64,000 nt of DNA from Flavobacterium frigidimaris (GCA_900129595.1 FQWG01000020.1:1-64000), one strand, 5' to 3'; counted from the first letter of the stretch, positions 1-8,337 are shown. The notes: generated by a model from the sequence alone, not told the origin. Numbers and translations: made by a program.

Positions 1-72
1 TTTAGAAGTCAATTTAGAGGAGTGCGTAAAGTAGATTTCTTCTTATTCAGATTATCTAATCTTTTTGGCTAA
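1..72 (+). CDS. Possible C-terminal end of a protein-coding gene entering from the left
   Basis: Frame 1 is open from the first base of the window to a TAA at 70-72 and encodes 23 residues beginning FRSQFRGVRKVDFF and ending LFG. The residues are a plausible mix of basic and aromatic amino acids, but 23 codons are too few to recognise a family. It points toward the tRNA-Tyr gene on the opposite strand, so the two would converge. It could equally be a chance open frame. Confidence 0.25.
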   Translation, partial: FRSQFRGVRKVDFFLFRLSNLFG

Positions 73-101
73 TCCCCAAGCTTTGCGTTTGATCCCTTTT
101 G

Positions 102-182
102 TGGGGAGAGCAGGATTCGAACCTGCGAAGTTCACACAGCAGATTTACAGTCTGCCCTCGTTGGCCGCTTGAGTATCTCCCC
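102..182 (-). tRNA. tRNA-Tyr (anticodon GTA)
   Basis: Read on the minus strand, the segment folds as a cloverleaf with a long variable arm. The acceptor stem is GGGGAGA (176-182) pairing with TCTCCCC (103-109), and the T-arm is GCAGG-TTCGAAT-CCTGC. The anticodon loop sequence CTGTAAA carries GTA. The long variable arm is what is expected for bacterial tRNA-Tyr. The CCA end is not encoded. It lies downstream of a tRNA-Val with an apparent terminator between them, and I see no clear promoter of its own in 183-230. Confidence 0.93.
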
Positions 183-230
183 CAACCCGATGATGTGGAT
201 TTAAAATCCGTAGACACTCGGTAAGTCATA

Positions 231-261
231 AAAAAACTCCATTATTGCTAATGAAGTTTTT
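231..261 (-). terminator. Terminator hairpin after first tRNA-Val
   Basis: On the minus strand AAAAACTTCATTA, a GCAA loop, then TAATGGAGTTTTT forms a hairpin ending in a T run, directly after the 3' end of the tRNA-Val at 263-337. A spacer with imperfect self-complementarity follows to tRNA-Tyr, so either termination is partial or tRNA-Tyr has an unrecognised promoter. Confidence 0.6.
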
Positions 262-262
262 G

Positions 263-337
263 TGGGCGATGAGGGGTTCGAACCCCCGACCCCCTCGGTG
301 TAAACGAGGTGCTCTGAACCAGCTGAGCTAATCGCCC
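263..337 (-). tRNA. tRNA-Val (anticodon TAC), copy 1
   Basis: On the minus strand the acceptor stem is GGGCGAT (331-337) with ATCGCCC (264-270), the T-arm contains GGTTCGAACCCC, and the anticodon loop CGTTTACACC carries TAC, read as valine. The gene is 75 nt and has no encoded CCA. The gene body appears identical to copy 2 at 566-640, and the upstream promoter region is also duplicated. Confidence 0.95.
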
Positions 338-373
338 TATTTTATTAGGCTGCTATCGTTTGTGATTGCGAGT

Positions 374-404
374 GCAAATATACAGCTAGATTTTGTATTT
401 GCAA
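374..404 (-). promoter_or_regulatory. Bacteroidota-type promoter of tRNA-Val copy 1
   Basis: On the minus strand TTGC at 401-404 is separated by 18 nt from TATATTTGC at 374-382, a perfect TAnnTTTG -7 box. The first tRNA nucleotide (337) lies about 37 nt downstream, leaving a short 5' leader to be processed. The same arrangement occurs at copy 2. Confidence 0.75.
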
Positions 405-532
405 GCCTTTTTTGAAAAAAAAATGAAACATTTTTATATCGCATTATTTATCAGTCTTATAGATGAATTCAGGATACTTTTGTAGATTCTAAGCTTAATT
501 TTCATAGAATTTCATAAGTGATACAAAATAAA

Positions 533-564
533 AAAACTCCAAAATCATATGACTTTGGAGTTTT
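533..564 (-). terminator. Terminator hairpin after second tRNA-Val
   Basis: On the minus strand AAAACTCCAAA, a short loop, then TTTGGAGTTTTTTT gives a stem of about 11 bp ending in a T run, immediately 3' of the tRNA-Val at 566-640. Confidence 0.7.
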
Positions 565-565
565 G

Positions 566-640
566 TGGGCGATGAGGGGTTCGAACCCCCGACCCCCTCG
601 GTGTAAACGAGGTGCTCTGAACCAGCTGAGCTAATCGCCC
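566..640 (-). tRNA. tRNA-Val (anticodon TAC), copy 2
   Basis: Same 75-nt cloverleaf as the copy at 263-337: acceptor stem 634-640 with 567-573, TAC anticodon, no encoded CCA. It has its own promoter (678-708) and its own terminator (533-564), so the two valine tRNA genes are independent transcription units. Confidence 0.95.
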
Positions 641-850
641 TATTTTATTAGGTTGCTATCGTTATGTGATTGCGAGTGCAAATGTACAGTTAGATTTTGT
701 ATTTGCAAGCCTTTTTTCGAAAGAAAATCATTTTATTTTAATATTTTTATTTATTAATCTATTTTTCAGCTTTTTAAAAAAAGAATAAAATTACGATTTC
801 TTTAAATTTAGTTAAATAATGAAATCCCAAAAGCTAATTTATAATATTCT

Positions 851-882
851 TTTGAGTTCACTTGCTATAATCCTATATTTGC
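851..882 (+). promoter_or_regulatory. Promoter of the ABC exporter gene
   Basis: TTTG at 851-854, a 19-nt spacer, then TATATTTGC at 874-882 match the flavobacterial -33/-7 consensus. Transcription should start near 886-890, which puts an in-frame TTG at 892 almost on the transcript end and favours the ATG at 904 as the translation start. Confidence 0.75.
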
Positions 883-903
883 GTACCTTAATTGTATACT
901 CAA

Positions 904-2691
904 ATGGCAAGATTTAAAGAAAATGATTTACCAAAATCAAAAATTACCGCTACTTCACTCAACAAAGCAACAATAATATTCAAATACGCCGGAAAACACC
1001 AATGGAAATTTTATGTTGGTTTGGTTTTTCTATTACTAACAGGAGCTACTGCCCTTGCCTTTCCTAAATTAATGGGAATGCTGATTGATTGTGTAAAAAA
1101 CAAAAACAACGATCAGGCCAATCAGATTGCATTAGGATTAATTGTTATTTTATTCCTGCAATCCTTCTGTTCATTTTTCAGATTATCATTATTTGTCAAT
1201 TTTACCGAAAATACATTAGCCAACCTGCGTTTGTCTTTATACACCAATTTGGTAAAATTGCCAATGACTTTCTTTTCTCAAAAAAGAGTTGGTGAGCTAA
1301 ACAGCCGTATTAGTGCAGATATTACTCAGATACAAGATACCTTAACATCGACTATTGCAGAGTTTTTACGTCAGTTTATACTAATTATTGGAGGAGTTAT
1401 TTTACTGGCTACAGAAAGCTTTAAACTAACTTTATTAATGTTGGCAGTAGTTCCTCTTGTTGCCGTTGCTGCTGTAATTTTTGGCCGTTTTATTAGAAAA
1501 TATTCTAAGCAAGTACAGGATCAGGTGGCAGAAAGTCAGGTTATTGTCGAAGAAACCATGCAGGGAATCAGTATTGTAAAAGCATTTGCAAACGAATGGT
1601 ACGAAGTAGCCCGTTATAAAGGAAAAATTAGCGAAGTAGTGAAACTTGCTATTAAAGGCGGAAAGTACAGAGGTTATTTTGCTTCTTTTATTATATTCTG
1701 CTTGTTTGGCGCTATCGTTGCCGTAGTTTGGTACGGTGTACGTTTAAGCATTGCCGGAGAAATGAGCGTTGGTCAATTGATCTCATTTGTATTGTATTCA
1801 ACATTTGTAGGTGCTTCTTTTGGAGGAATTGCGGAGTTATATGCACAAATTCAAAAAGCAATTGGTGCCACAGAAAGAGTTTTTGAATTATTAGAAGAAA
1901 CACCGGAGAAAATAAATGCAACGCAGAACGCGGCTCCATTAGAAAAAATCAAAGGAAATGTTTCTTTCAAAAATGTCGCTTTTAGCTATCCTTCGAGAAA
2001 AGAAGTTCAGGTATTAAAAGATGTAAACTTTACGGCTGAATTTGGTCAAAAAATTGCCATTGTTGGTCCTAGTGGGGCAGGAAAATCAACTATATCTTCT
2101 TTATTATTGCGTTTTTATGATATTGAGTCTGGAGAAATTACAGTTGACGGAAAAAATATCTACGATTATGATTTAGAAAATCTTCGCGGTAATATGAGTA
2201 TCGTTCCTCAGGATGTTATTTTATTTGGAGGAACTATCAAAGAAAACATTGCCTACGGAAAACCGGATGCTACTCACGAAGAAATTATGCTGGCTGCAAA
2301 ACAAGCCAACGCTTTGAATTTTGTTGAAGGTTTTCCTGAGAAATTCGAAACCGTTGTAGGAGAACGCGGTGTAAAATTGTCTGGCGGTCAGCGTCAGCGT
2401 ATTGCAATTGCAAGAGCATTACTTAAAAATCCAAGTATTTTAATATTAGATGAGGCCACATCCTCTTTAGATAGTGAAAGTGAAAAATTAGTACAGGAGG
2501 CTTTAGAAGTGTTGATGGAAGGAAGAACAAGTATTATTATTGCGCACCGACTTTCGACTATTAGAAATGCTGATAAAATTTTAGTTTTAGATAATGGAAA
2601 AATAACTGAACAAGGAACACACCAGGAATTAATCAATCTTGAAAACGGTACCTATAAAAATTTAAGTAATCTTCAGTTTAGTAACTATTAA
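904..2691 (+). CDS. ABC exporter, fused membrane and ATPase domains (MsbA/BmrA-like half transporter)
   Basis: A homodimer-forming type IV ABC exporter of about 595 residues. The N-terminal half (about 20-310) carries six hydrophobic segments of the exporter membrane domain. The C-terminal half is the ATPase: Walker A GPSGAGKST near residue 388, signature LSGGQ near 491, Walker B ILILDEA near 515 and an H-loop IIAHR near 545. The substrate cannot be read from the sequence; lipids, lipid A precursors, drugs or peptides are all possible for this family. The ATG at 904 is preferred over the upstream in-frame TTG (892), which lies at the predicted transcription start. A porin-like gene follows after 38 nt on the same strand and could be cotranscribed. 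Confidence 0.92.
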   Translation: MARFKENDLPKSKITATSLNKATIIFKYAGKHQWKFYVGLVFLLLTGATALAFPKLMGMLIDCVKNKNNDQANQIALGLIVILFLQSFCSFFRLSLFVNFTENTLANLRLSLYTNLVKLPMTFFSQKRVGELNSRISADITQIQDTLTSTIAEFLRQFILIIGGVILLATESFKLTLLMLAVVPLVAVAAVIFGRFIRKYSKQVQDQVAESQVIVEETMQGISIVKAFANEWYEVARYKGKISEVVKLAIKGGKYRGYFASFIIFCLFGAIVAVVWYGVRLSIAGEMSVGQLISFVLYSTFVGASFGGIAELYAQIQKAIGATERVFELLEETPEKINATQNAAPLEKIKGNVSFKNVAFSYPSRKEVQVLKDVNFTAEFGQKIAIVGPSGAGKSTISSLLLRFYDIESGEITVDGKNIYDYDLENLRGNMSIVPQDVILFGGTIKENIAYGKPDATHEEIMLAAKQANALNFVEGFPEKFETVVGERGVKLSGGQRQRIAIARALLKNPSILILDEATSSLDSESEKLVQEALEVLMEGRTSIIIAHRLSTIRNADKILVLDNGKITEQGTHQELINLENGTYKNLSNLQFSNY

Positions 2692-2729
2692 AGAAACGAA
2701 AACACTATTAACTATTTTAAATTAAAAAA

Positions 2730-4037
2730 ATGCCACATCTTAGAATTGTTTTAATCTTATTATTTATCATCTTAAACACTATCAACGTCCTAGCTCAGGA
2801 AAAACCTTTTAATGTTGTAAATATCACTCCTGATGGATCAAAATACATCAAGTTTGGAATGAATCTTCAGGTTTGGGGAAGATATTCTGAATTGAATCCC
2901 AACAGCAAAATAGGAATAAACGAAGTTGACGAAACTTTTGATGTAGTAATCAGACGTCTGCGTTTGCAAGCGATGGGAATGCTAACAGATAATATCTTTT
3001 TTCACCTTCAGTTAGGTCAGAATAACATCAATTTCACACAAAACAACGGACCTTCAAATGCGCCACTTTCCGTTATGGATGCTTTGGGAGAATATCACTT
3101 TAGTGAGAAACTTCATATTGGTGGTGGTTTAACCGCTTGGGGAGCAGGAACAACCCGTTATTCGGCAAATAGTTCTTCTTCGCAACTTACTTTAGATACG
3201 CCAATGTATCAGCAATTTGCCAATACATCATCAACTTTTGGAAATCGAAACTTAAGTATTTATGCAAAAGGATATTTAGGAAAATTTAATTACCGTGCAG
3301 CAATTACAAATCCTTATCGAAATTCAAACAATAATCTTGGATTAAATTCTACCGTAAGTACTGAAACGCCAAGAGCACAATATTCCGGAATTCTAACGTA
3401 TTCTTTCCTGGATAAGGAATCACTTGAAGATGCGTATCATAAAGGAACTTACTTGGGAACAAAAAAGGTTTTCAATATAGCGTTAGGTTATATGACGCAA
3501 GCCAAAGCGATGTGGCATTTAACACCGGATGCAACTGTAGCTTATTATGATATGAAAGTTTTAGGGTTTGATGTTTTTTATGATAGTCCAATTAATGCTA
3601 AAGGAGCTGCGCTAACAGCTTATGCGGCTTTTAATAATAATAATTACGGCAAAAACTATATTCAGTCTGTAAATACGCCAAATCCTGCAATTGGAGATAA
3701 TACGTTAATTAATGGTTCTGGTGCCGGATTTATTGGCGTTGGTACGGGAAATATTTATTATGCTCAATTAGGATATCTTTTTGGTAAATCAGATAATGAA
3801 GCCAAAAAAGGTCGTTTTCAGCCTTATGCAGCAACACAAATTGCCGATTTAGAAGCTTTAGATACACCAATGACGATGTATGAATTGGGTGTCAATTATT
3901 ATACAACCGGAACTTTGGGGCCAAAGTTTAGTTTAAATTACCAAAACAGAGCTGTTTATGATAAAACACTTATTGGCGCATACAAACAAAGCGATCGTTT
4001 AGGAATGGTAGTTTTACAATGTCAGGTTTCTTTCTAA
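2730..4037 (+). CDS. Outer membrane porin, phosphate-selective porin O/P-like
   Basis: A 435-residue exported beta-barrel protein. Residues 1-22 are a signal peptide ending in VLAQ, the usual flavobacterial cleavage context. The body has alternating aromatic and polar strands typical of porins, including IRRLRLQAMGMLTDNIFF near 75-95, the pattern seen at the start of OprP/OprO-like barrels, and ends in an aromatic residue (QCQVSF), as outer membrane barrels do for BAM recognition. Phosphate or polyphosphate selectivity is a family label and is not shown here. It sits 38 nt after the ABC exporter and ends in a strong hairpin terminator shared with the converging proline dehydrogenase gene. Confidence 0.8.
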   Translation: MPHLRIVLILLFIILNTINVLAQEKPFNVVNITPDGSKYIKFGMNLQVWGRYSELNPNSKIGINEVDETFDVVIRRLRLQAMGMLTDNIFFHLQLGQNNINFTQNNGPSNAPLSVMDALGEYHFSEKLHIGGGLTAWGAGTTRYSANSSSSQLTLDTPMYQQFANTSSTFGNRNLSIYAKGYLGKFNYRAAITNPYRNSNNNLGLNSTVSTETPRAQYSGILTYSFLDKESLEDAYHKGTYLGTKKVFNIALGYMTQAKAMWHLTPDATVAYYDMKVLGFDVFYDSPINAKGAALTAYAAFNNNNYGKNYIQSVNTPNPAIGDNTLINGSGAGFIGVGTGNIYYAQLGYLFGKSDNEAKKGRFQPYAATQIADLEALDTPMTMYELGVNYYTTGTLGPKFSLNYQNRAVYDKTLIGAYKQSDRLGMVVLQCQVSF

Positions 4038-4060
4038 AAAAGGATTTAAAATTTCAATAA

Positions 4061-4093
4061 AAAAACTCCATTTGCAACACAAATGGAGTTTTT
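4061..4093. terminator. Bidirectional terminator between porin and proline dehydrogenase genes
   Basis: AAAAACTCCATTT (4061-4073), loop GCAACAC, AAATGGAGTTTTT (4081-4093) is a perfect 13-bp stem with A and T tracts on both sides, so it can end transcripts from both converging genes. Confidence 0.85.
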
Positions 4094-4117
4094 TTTTATA
4101 TAGTAAAAATCTAAAAT

Positions 4118-5287
4118 CTACTTCCCTTTTCTTCTTTTACGTTCCGCTTTAATCATAGATAATTCACGGCTCGTTTGTCCGGCAACAGAAGTATTTTCTT
4201 CAGCACGGCGAATTAAGTACGGCATAACGTCCTTTACAGGGCCGAAAGGTAAATATTTAGCAACATTATAACCGTTCTCAGCCAGGTTGTAACTAATATT
4301 ATCGCTCATTCCGTACAATTGTCCAAACCAGATTTTATTATCGTTTTTCGCGATTCCGTTTTCGGCCATCATTTCCATCAATTTATAAGAACTCAATTCG
4401 TTGTGAGTTCCTGCAAAAATTGACATTATTTCTAAATGCTCCAACATATAATGTACAGCAGCATCATAATTAACATCCGTAGCTTCTTTAGAAACGCAAA
4501 TTGGCGAAACATAGTTTTTCTCTTCCGCTCTTTTGTTCTCTTTTTCCATATAAGCACCACGAACCAGCTTCATTCCAATAAAGAAACCCTCTTTTTTGGC
4601 AACTTCATGTAGATTTTTCAAATAATCCAAACGATCCCAACGGTACATTTGCAAAGTATTAAAAACAATCGCTTTCTCTTTATTGTATTTGCGCATCATG
4701 TCAGTAACCAAATCGTCTGCAGCATCCTGCATCCAGCTTTCCTCACCGTCAATCAATAAAGCGACATCTTTTTTGTGCGCTTCACCGCAAACATGGTCAA
4801 AACGGGCTACTACTCTATCCCACTCTGACTGTTCTGCCGGAGTTAACGTTTGTTTTTCTCCTAATTTTTCATACAATTCAAAACGGCCAAAACCTGTTGG
4901 CTTAAACACAGCAAACGGAATCGCTAAACGTTCTTTAGCAAATTCAATCGTTTTTAAAGTCATTTCTAAGGCAGCGTCAAACTGCGCTTCTTCTTCTTTT
5001 CCTTCAACCGAATAATCTAATACAGACGAAACACCTTTTGTAAACATTTTGTCTACTACTGTAATACAATCGTTTTCGTTTACACCACCACAAAAATGGT
5101 CAAAAACAGTTGCACGAATTAATCCTTCTACCGGAAGATTTGCTTTTATAGCAAAATTGGTAACAGCAGTCCCTATTCTTACCAAAGGCTGGCTGTCGAT
5201 CATTTTAAAAAGAAAATAAGCTCTGTCAAGTTCTGTATCGCTTTTTAACGAAAATGCAACTTGAGTGTTATCGAATATTTTTTCCAT
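4118..5287 (-). CDS. Proline dehydrogenase
   Basis: A FAD-dependent enzyme oxidising L-proline to 1-pyrroline-5-carboxylate, the first step of proline catabolism; here a stand-alone 389-residue enzyme rather than a PutA fusion. Diagnostic motifs are KLVRGAYMEKEN in the barrel and the C-terminal PYLIRRAEENTSV, whose paired arginines bind the substrate carboxylate. The next enzyme, P5C dehydrogenase, is not in the window. An in-frame ATG exists seven codons upstream (5308), but it lies inside the -7 promoter box, so the start is set at 5287. The gene is monocistronic between a strong promoter and a bidirectional terminator. Confidence 0.92.
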   Translation of the reverse strand: MEKIFDNTQVAFSLKSDTELDRAYFLFKMIDSQPLVRIGTAVTNFAIKANLPVEGLIRATVFDHFCGGVNENDCITVVDKMFTKGVSSVLDYSVEGKEEEAQFDAALEMTLKTIEFAKERLAIPFAVFKPTGFGRFELYEKLGEKQTLTPAEQSEWDRVVARFDHVCGEAHKKDVALLIDGEESWMQDAADDLVTDMMRKYNKEKAIVFNTLQMYRWDRLDYLKNLHEVAKKEGFFIGMKLVRGAYMEKENKRAEEKNYVSPICVSKEATDVNYDAAVHYMLEHLEIMSIFAGTHNELSSYKLMEMMAENGIAKNDNKIWFGQLYGMSDNISYNLAENGYNVAKYLPFGPVKDVMPYLIRRAEENTSVAGQTSRELSMIKAERKRRKGK

Positions 5288-5304
5288 TAAGGTCAGTTTT
5301 TTGT

Positions 5305-5342
5305 GCAAATATAGACAGAGTTTTAAATATTATTTACCAAAA
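5305..5342 (-). promoter_or_regulatory. Promoter of the proline dehydrogenase gene
   Basis: On the minus strand TATATTTGC (5305-5313) is a perfect -7 box, with TTTTGG at about 5337-5342 as the -33 element after a spacer of about 23 nt. The predicted leader is only about 10-15 nt long. Confidence 0.65.
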
Positions 5343-5559
5343 GGGCGTCTATTTTTCAATATCGGTAATAACAATGTCAAAAATAGAGTATAATTAAGTA
5401 AGAGTTTGCTTCTTCTCTGAGATTTTAGTTTACGAAAGAATGAATCAGACGCTATAAATCTTAACGAAAATCATTCATTTTAAAACAAATTAGAACAAAA
5501 CTTTGAATATTATTTAGTTAAAAATGCCTTATTTTGCGCTTTCAATTAACTACAGAAAT

Positions 5560-6627
5560 ATGCAATCTATTCAGGCCAATAATTATCTCGTACATTTTAA
5601 TGAAAATGCATACGAAGCCCTAAATAATCATTTAAAAGAAAATAAATACTCTAATTTGTTTATTATAGTTGATAATGAGACAAATGAGTATTGCTTGCCA
5701 AAGTTTTTGCCTTTGCTTGAAACAGACTTAACAATAGAAATTGTTGAATTTGAATCAGGAGAAGTCAATAAAAATATTGAAACCTGTATCGAAATCTGGA
5801 AAGTATTGACAGAACTTGGAGCTGACAGAAAATCACTTGTGATCAATCTTGGTGGCGGTGTTGTAACAGATTTAGGCGGTTTTGTTGCTTCTACTTTTAA
5901 ACGCGGAGTCGACTTTATTAATATCCCGACAACCTTATTATCTATGGTAGACGCTTCTGTTGGAGGAAAAACCGGTGTTGATTTAGGAAATCTTAAAAAC
6001 CAGATTGGTGTTATTAATGTGCCTCAAATGGTATTGATTGATACTGATTACCTTGAAACTTTACCTCAGAGCGAAATGCGTTCAGGTCTGGCAGAAATGC
6101 TAAAACACGGTCTGATATATGATGCAGCCTACTGGAAACAATTTTTAGATCTAAAAGCAATTGACTTTGCTGATTTTGATGAATTGATTTATCGTTCTGT
6201 CGAAATTAAGAATGATATCGTAATACAGGATCCAACCGAAAAGAATATTCGTAAAGCATTAAATTTTGGACATACATTAGGTCACGCAATCGAAAGCTAT
6301 TTTCTCGAAAGTGAATCAAAGAAAACATTGTTACATGGTGAGGCTATTGCAATTGGAATGATTTTGGAAAGTTTTATTTCATTACATAAAAATCTGATTA
6401 CAGCAGAAGAGTATGCTGAAATTAAAACAGCGATAAAAAGCATCTATGATGATGTTAATATAGAAGAAAATGACATCGATCCGATCTTGGAATTGCTGAT
6501 TCATGACAAAAAAAATGAGTACGGTTTAATTCAATTTGCATTAATTGAAGGGATCGGAAAAATAAAAATTAATCAATCCGTTGAAAATAAATTGATTCTA
6601 GACGCGTTTCAGGATTATAAATCTTAA
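5560..6627 (+). CDS. aroB: 3-dehydroquinate synthase
   Basis: Converts DAHP to 3-dehydroquinate in the shikimate pathway, using NAD and a divalent metal. The 355-residue protein shows the nucleotide-binding GGGVVTDLGGF, the PTTLLSMVDASVGGKTG block, and three metal-ligand regions: GLAEMLKHG, NFGHTLGHAIE and LHGEAIAIG. An in-frame ATG at 5524 would add 12 residues but overlaps a TATTTTGC -7-like element; MQSIQANNYL at 5560 resembles usual family starts. No other aro gene is adjacent, so it is probably transcribed alone. Confidence 0.93.
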   Translation: MQSIQANNYLVHFNENAYEALNNHLKENKYSNLFIIVDNETNEYCLPKFLPLLETDLTIEIVEFESGEVNKNIETCIEIWKVLTELGADRKSLVINLGGGVVTDLGGFVASTFKRGVDFINIPTTLLSMVDASVGGKTGVDLGNLKNQIGVINVPQMVLIDTDYLETLPQSEMRSGLAEMLKHGLIYDAAYWKQFLDLKAIDFADFDELIYRSVEIKNDIVIQDPTEKNIRKALNFGHTLGHAIESYFLESESKKTLLHGEAIAIGMILESFISLHKNLITAEEYAEIKTAIKSIYDDVNIEENDIDPILELLIHDKKNEYGLIQFALIEGIGKIKINQSVENKLILDAFQDYKS

Positions 6628-6646
6628 ACTTTTTTTAATAAAAAGC

Positions 6647-6680
6647 TTTGCATTAGGTATAGATTATTTTTTACATTTGC
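6647..6680 (+). promoter_or_regulatory. Promoter of the leader ORF/arginine decarboxylase unit
   Basis: TTTG at 6647-6650, a 21-nt spacer, and TACATTTGC at 6672-6680 match the -33/-7 consensus. Transcription would begin near 6684-6688, so an ATG at 6685 would be leaderless and the transcript would carry a roughly 240-nt leader before the decarboxylase. Confidence 0.75.
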
Positions 6681-6684
6681 CACG

Positions 6685-6864
6685 ATGAAAACAAACAATA
6701 AACAAAGACAATTCAGTTCTTATAGAAACCGGCTCAATAGCTCCTTGCTAAGGATGTTGAACCGTTTTTATAATAGTAAAAGTCCATTTTATTGTGACGT
6801 TTTTTTGTATTCGAAAGCAGAACATGAAAAACTGCAAATTGTATTTGCGAATATTAGGGTTTGA
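6685..6864 (+). CDS. Small ORF in the arginine decarboxylase leader (59 aa, possible leader peptide)
   Basis: ATG at 6685 reads 59 codons to TGA at 6862-6864. The first 30 residues (MKTNNKQRQFSSYRNRLNSS and onward) contain five arginines and many Asn and Ser, with no signal peptide or known domain. The ATG lies at the predicted transcription start, which is typical of leaderless translation. The hairpin at 6729-6768 lies inside the ORF, so translating ribosomes would melt it. No family is recognised. It could be a regulatory leader peptide, a small protein, or a chance ORF over a structured leader RNA. Confidence 0.4.
   Translation: MKTNNKQRQFSSYRNRLNSSLLRMLNRFYNSKSPFYCDVFLYSKAEHEKLQIVFANIRV
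6729..6773 (+). promoter_or_regulatory. Leader hairpin resembling an attenuator upstream of arginine decarboxylase
   Basis: AACCGGCTCAA pairs, with one bulge and one G-U pair, with TTGAACCGTT. An inner hairpin TCCTT-gct-AAGGA sits inside, and the outer stem is followed by TTTTTATAA. Shape and T-run fit an intrinsic terminator placed about 45 nt after the predicted transcription start and 155 nt before the decarboxylase, so it could attenuate the operon. No antiterminator is obvious by eye. Confidence 0.45.
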
Positions 6865-6925
6865 ATTTTAGATTGAACATCGTTTCTTAAATTAAAAATT
6901 ACAATTCTAAACATCGAAAAATATA

Positions 6926-8329
6926 ATGAATACAAAATATTCTGATCTAATTAATCAAACTTACTACTTCCCACAAGCGGAATTTAAATTAAACAAAGAC
7001 AATCTTCAATTTCACAATATCGATTTGATGAAATTGGTTGAGCAATACGGTACACCTTTAAAATTTACTTATTTACCACAGATTTCCGAGAACATCAATA
7101 AGGCAAAAGCCTGGTTTAGAAAATCAATGGAAAAGAATAAATACGATGCAAAATACTACTATTGCTATTGCACAAAAAGCTCTCATTTTGAATATATTAT
7201 GAATGAGGCTTTCAAAAATAACATCCACATAGAAACATCATCAGCTTTTGATGTTAATATTGTAGAAAATTTGCTTGAAAATGGTAAAATCAACAAAAGT
7301 ACTTATGTCATTTGTAATGGTTTCAAAAGAGATGAATATATTACCAATATTGCAAGATTAATTAATAGCGGACATAAAAATACTATTCCGATTATTGATA
7401 ATTACGAAGAACTTGATTTGCTTCAGGCTGAAATTAAAGGAAAATTCAAAATTGGAATTCGTATTGCAGCTGAAGAAGAACCTAAATTTGAGTTTTATAC
7501 TTCAAGATTAGGTATTGGATACAAAAACATTGTTTCTTTCTATAAAAAACAAATTCAGGAAAATGATCGATTAGAGCTTAAAATGCTTCACTTTTTCATT
7601 AATACCGGAATCAATGATACTTCTTATTACTGGAATGAGTTAGTAAAATGTATTAAAGTATACATTGCACTTAAAAAGGAATGCCCTACTCTTGATGGTT
7701 TGAACATTGGAGGCGGTTTCCCTATTAAAAACTCTCTGGCATTTGAATACGACTATCAATATATGATTGATGAAATTATCAATCAGATAAAAATTGCCTG
7801 TGATGAAGCTGAAGTTGATGTTCCGAACATCTTTACAGAATTTGGATCATTTACTGTAGGAGAAAGCGGTGGTGCAATCTATCAGATTTTATATCAAAAG
7901 CAGCAAAATGACAGAGAAAAATGGAATATGATTGATTCGTCATTCATTACCACTTTACCGGATACATGGGCTATAAACAAACGTTTTATTATGCTGGCGG
8001 TAAACCGCTGGAATGATACTTACGAACGGGTTTTATTAGGAGGCCTGACTTGCGATAGTGACGATTATTACAATTCAGAGCAAAATATGAATGCTATTTA
8101 TTTGCCTAAATACAACAAAGAAAAGCCATTGTATATTGGTTTCTTTAATACGGGTGCGTATCAGGAAACTATTGGAGGTTACGGAGGTTTACACCACTGT
8201 TTGATTCCACAGCCTAAGCATATTTTAATAGATCGTGACGAAAACGGCATTCTAGCTACTGAAGTTTTCTCAGAACAGCAAACTTCTGACGATGTATTGA
8301 AAATTTTAGGATATACCAAAAAAGTATAA
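6926..8329 (+). CDS. Biosynthetic arginine decarboxylase, PLP fold-III type
   Basis: A 467-residue member of the group IV (alanine racemase fold) decarboxylases, producing agmatine from arginine as the entry to polyamine synthesis. The PLP lysine is in YCTKSSHFEY (about K84), the phosphate-binding glycines are NIGGGFP near 258-264, and the second active site half carries GGLTCDSDDYY near 372-382, matching the CxSxD motif of the family. It is shorter than E. coli SpeA (about 650 aa) and closer to flavobacterial decarboxylases. It is followed after 103 nt by a deoxyhypusine-synthase-like gene; no agmatinase lies between them. A structured leader precedes it. Specificity for arginine over diaminopimelate or ornithine is inferred from context. 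Confidence 0.78.
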   Translation: MNTKYSDLINQTYYFPQAEFKLNKDNLQFHNIDLMKLVEQYGTPLKFTYLPQISENINKAKAWFRKSMEKNKYDAKYYYCYCTKSSHFEYIMNEAFKNNIHIETSSAFDVNIVENLLENGKINKSTYVICNGFKRDEYITNIARLINSGHKNTIPIIDNYEELDLLQAEIKGKFKIGIRIAAEEEPKFEFYTSRLGIGYKNIVSFYKKQIQENDRLELKMLHFFINTGINDTSYYWNELVKCIKVYIALKKECPTLDGLNIGGGFPIKNSLAFEYDYQYMIDEIINQIKIACDEAEVDVPNIFTEFGSFTVGESGGAIYQILYQKQQNDREKWNMIDSSFITTLPDTWAINKRFIMLAVNRWNDTYERVLLGGLTCDSDDYYNSEQNMNAIYLPKYNKEKPLYIGFFNTGAYQETIGGYGGLHHCLIPQPKHILIDRDENGILATEVFSEQQTSDDVLKILGYTKKV

Positions 8330-8337
8330 AAATAAAC

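Larger units (their letters stand above)
263..708. repeat. Direct duplication of a promoter-tRNA-Val unit, period about 303 bp
   Basis: Positions 263-404 and 566-708 match almost base for base. The match covers the tRNA gene, the leader beginning TATTTTATTAGG, the -7 box and the -33 region, with a handful of substitutions and one inserted base in the leader. The intervening 405-530 is not similar to the sequence around it. This looks like a tandem duplication that has kept both copies functional. Confidence 0.8.

Noticed and set aside
191..230. A decayed tRNA-Leu between tRNA-Tyr and tRNA-Val (GGATTTAAAATCC and GTAGACAC wording)
   Set aside because: The words occur in the wrong order for tRNA-Leu and no acceptor or T-arm is present; it is probably an inter-tRNA spacer.
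892..903. TTG start four codons upstream of the ABC exporter ATG
   Set aside because: It lies at the predicted transcription start of a perfect TAnnTTTG promoter, so the ATG at 904 is preferred.
5288..5308. Alternative ATG for proline dehydrogenase
   Set aside because: The extra seven codons overlap the -7 box TATATTTGC (5305-5313), so the start is set at 5287.
5524..5559. Twelve extra residues at the N-terminus of AroB
   Set aside because: The segment overlaps a TATTTTGC promoter-like element and does not resemble the AroB N-terminus; the ATG at 5560 fits better.
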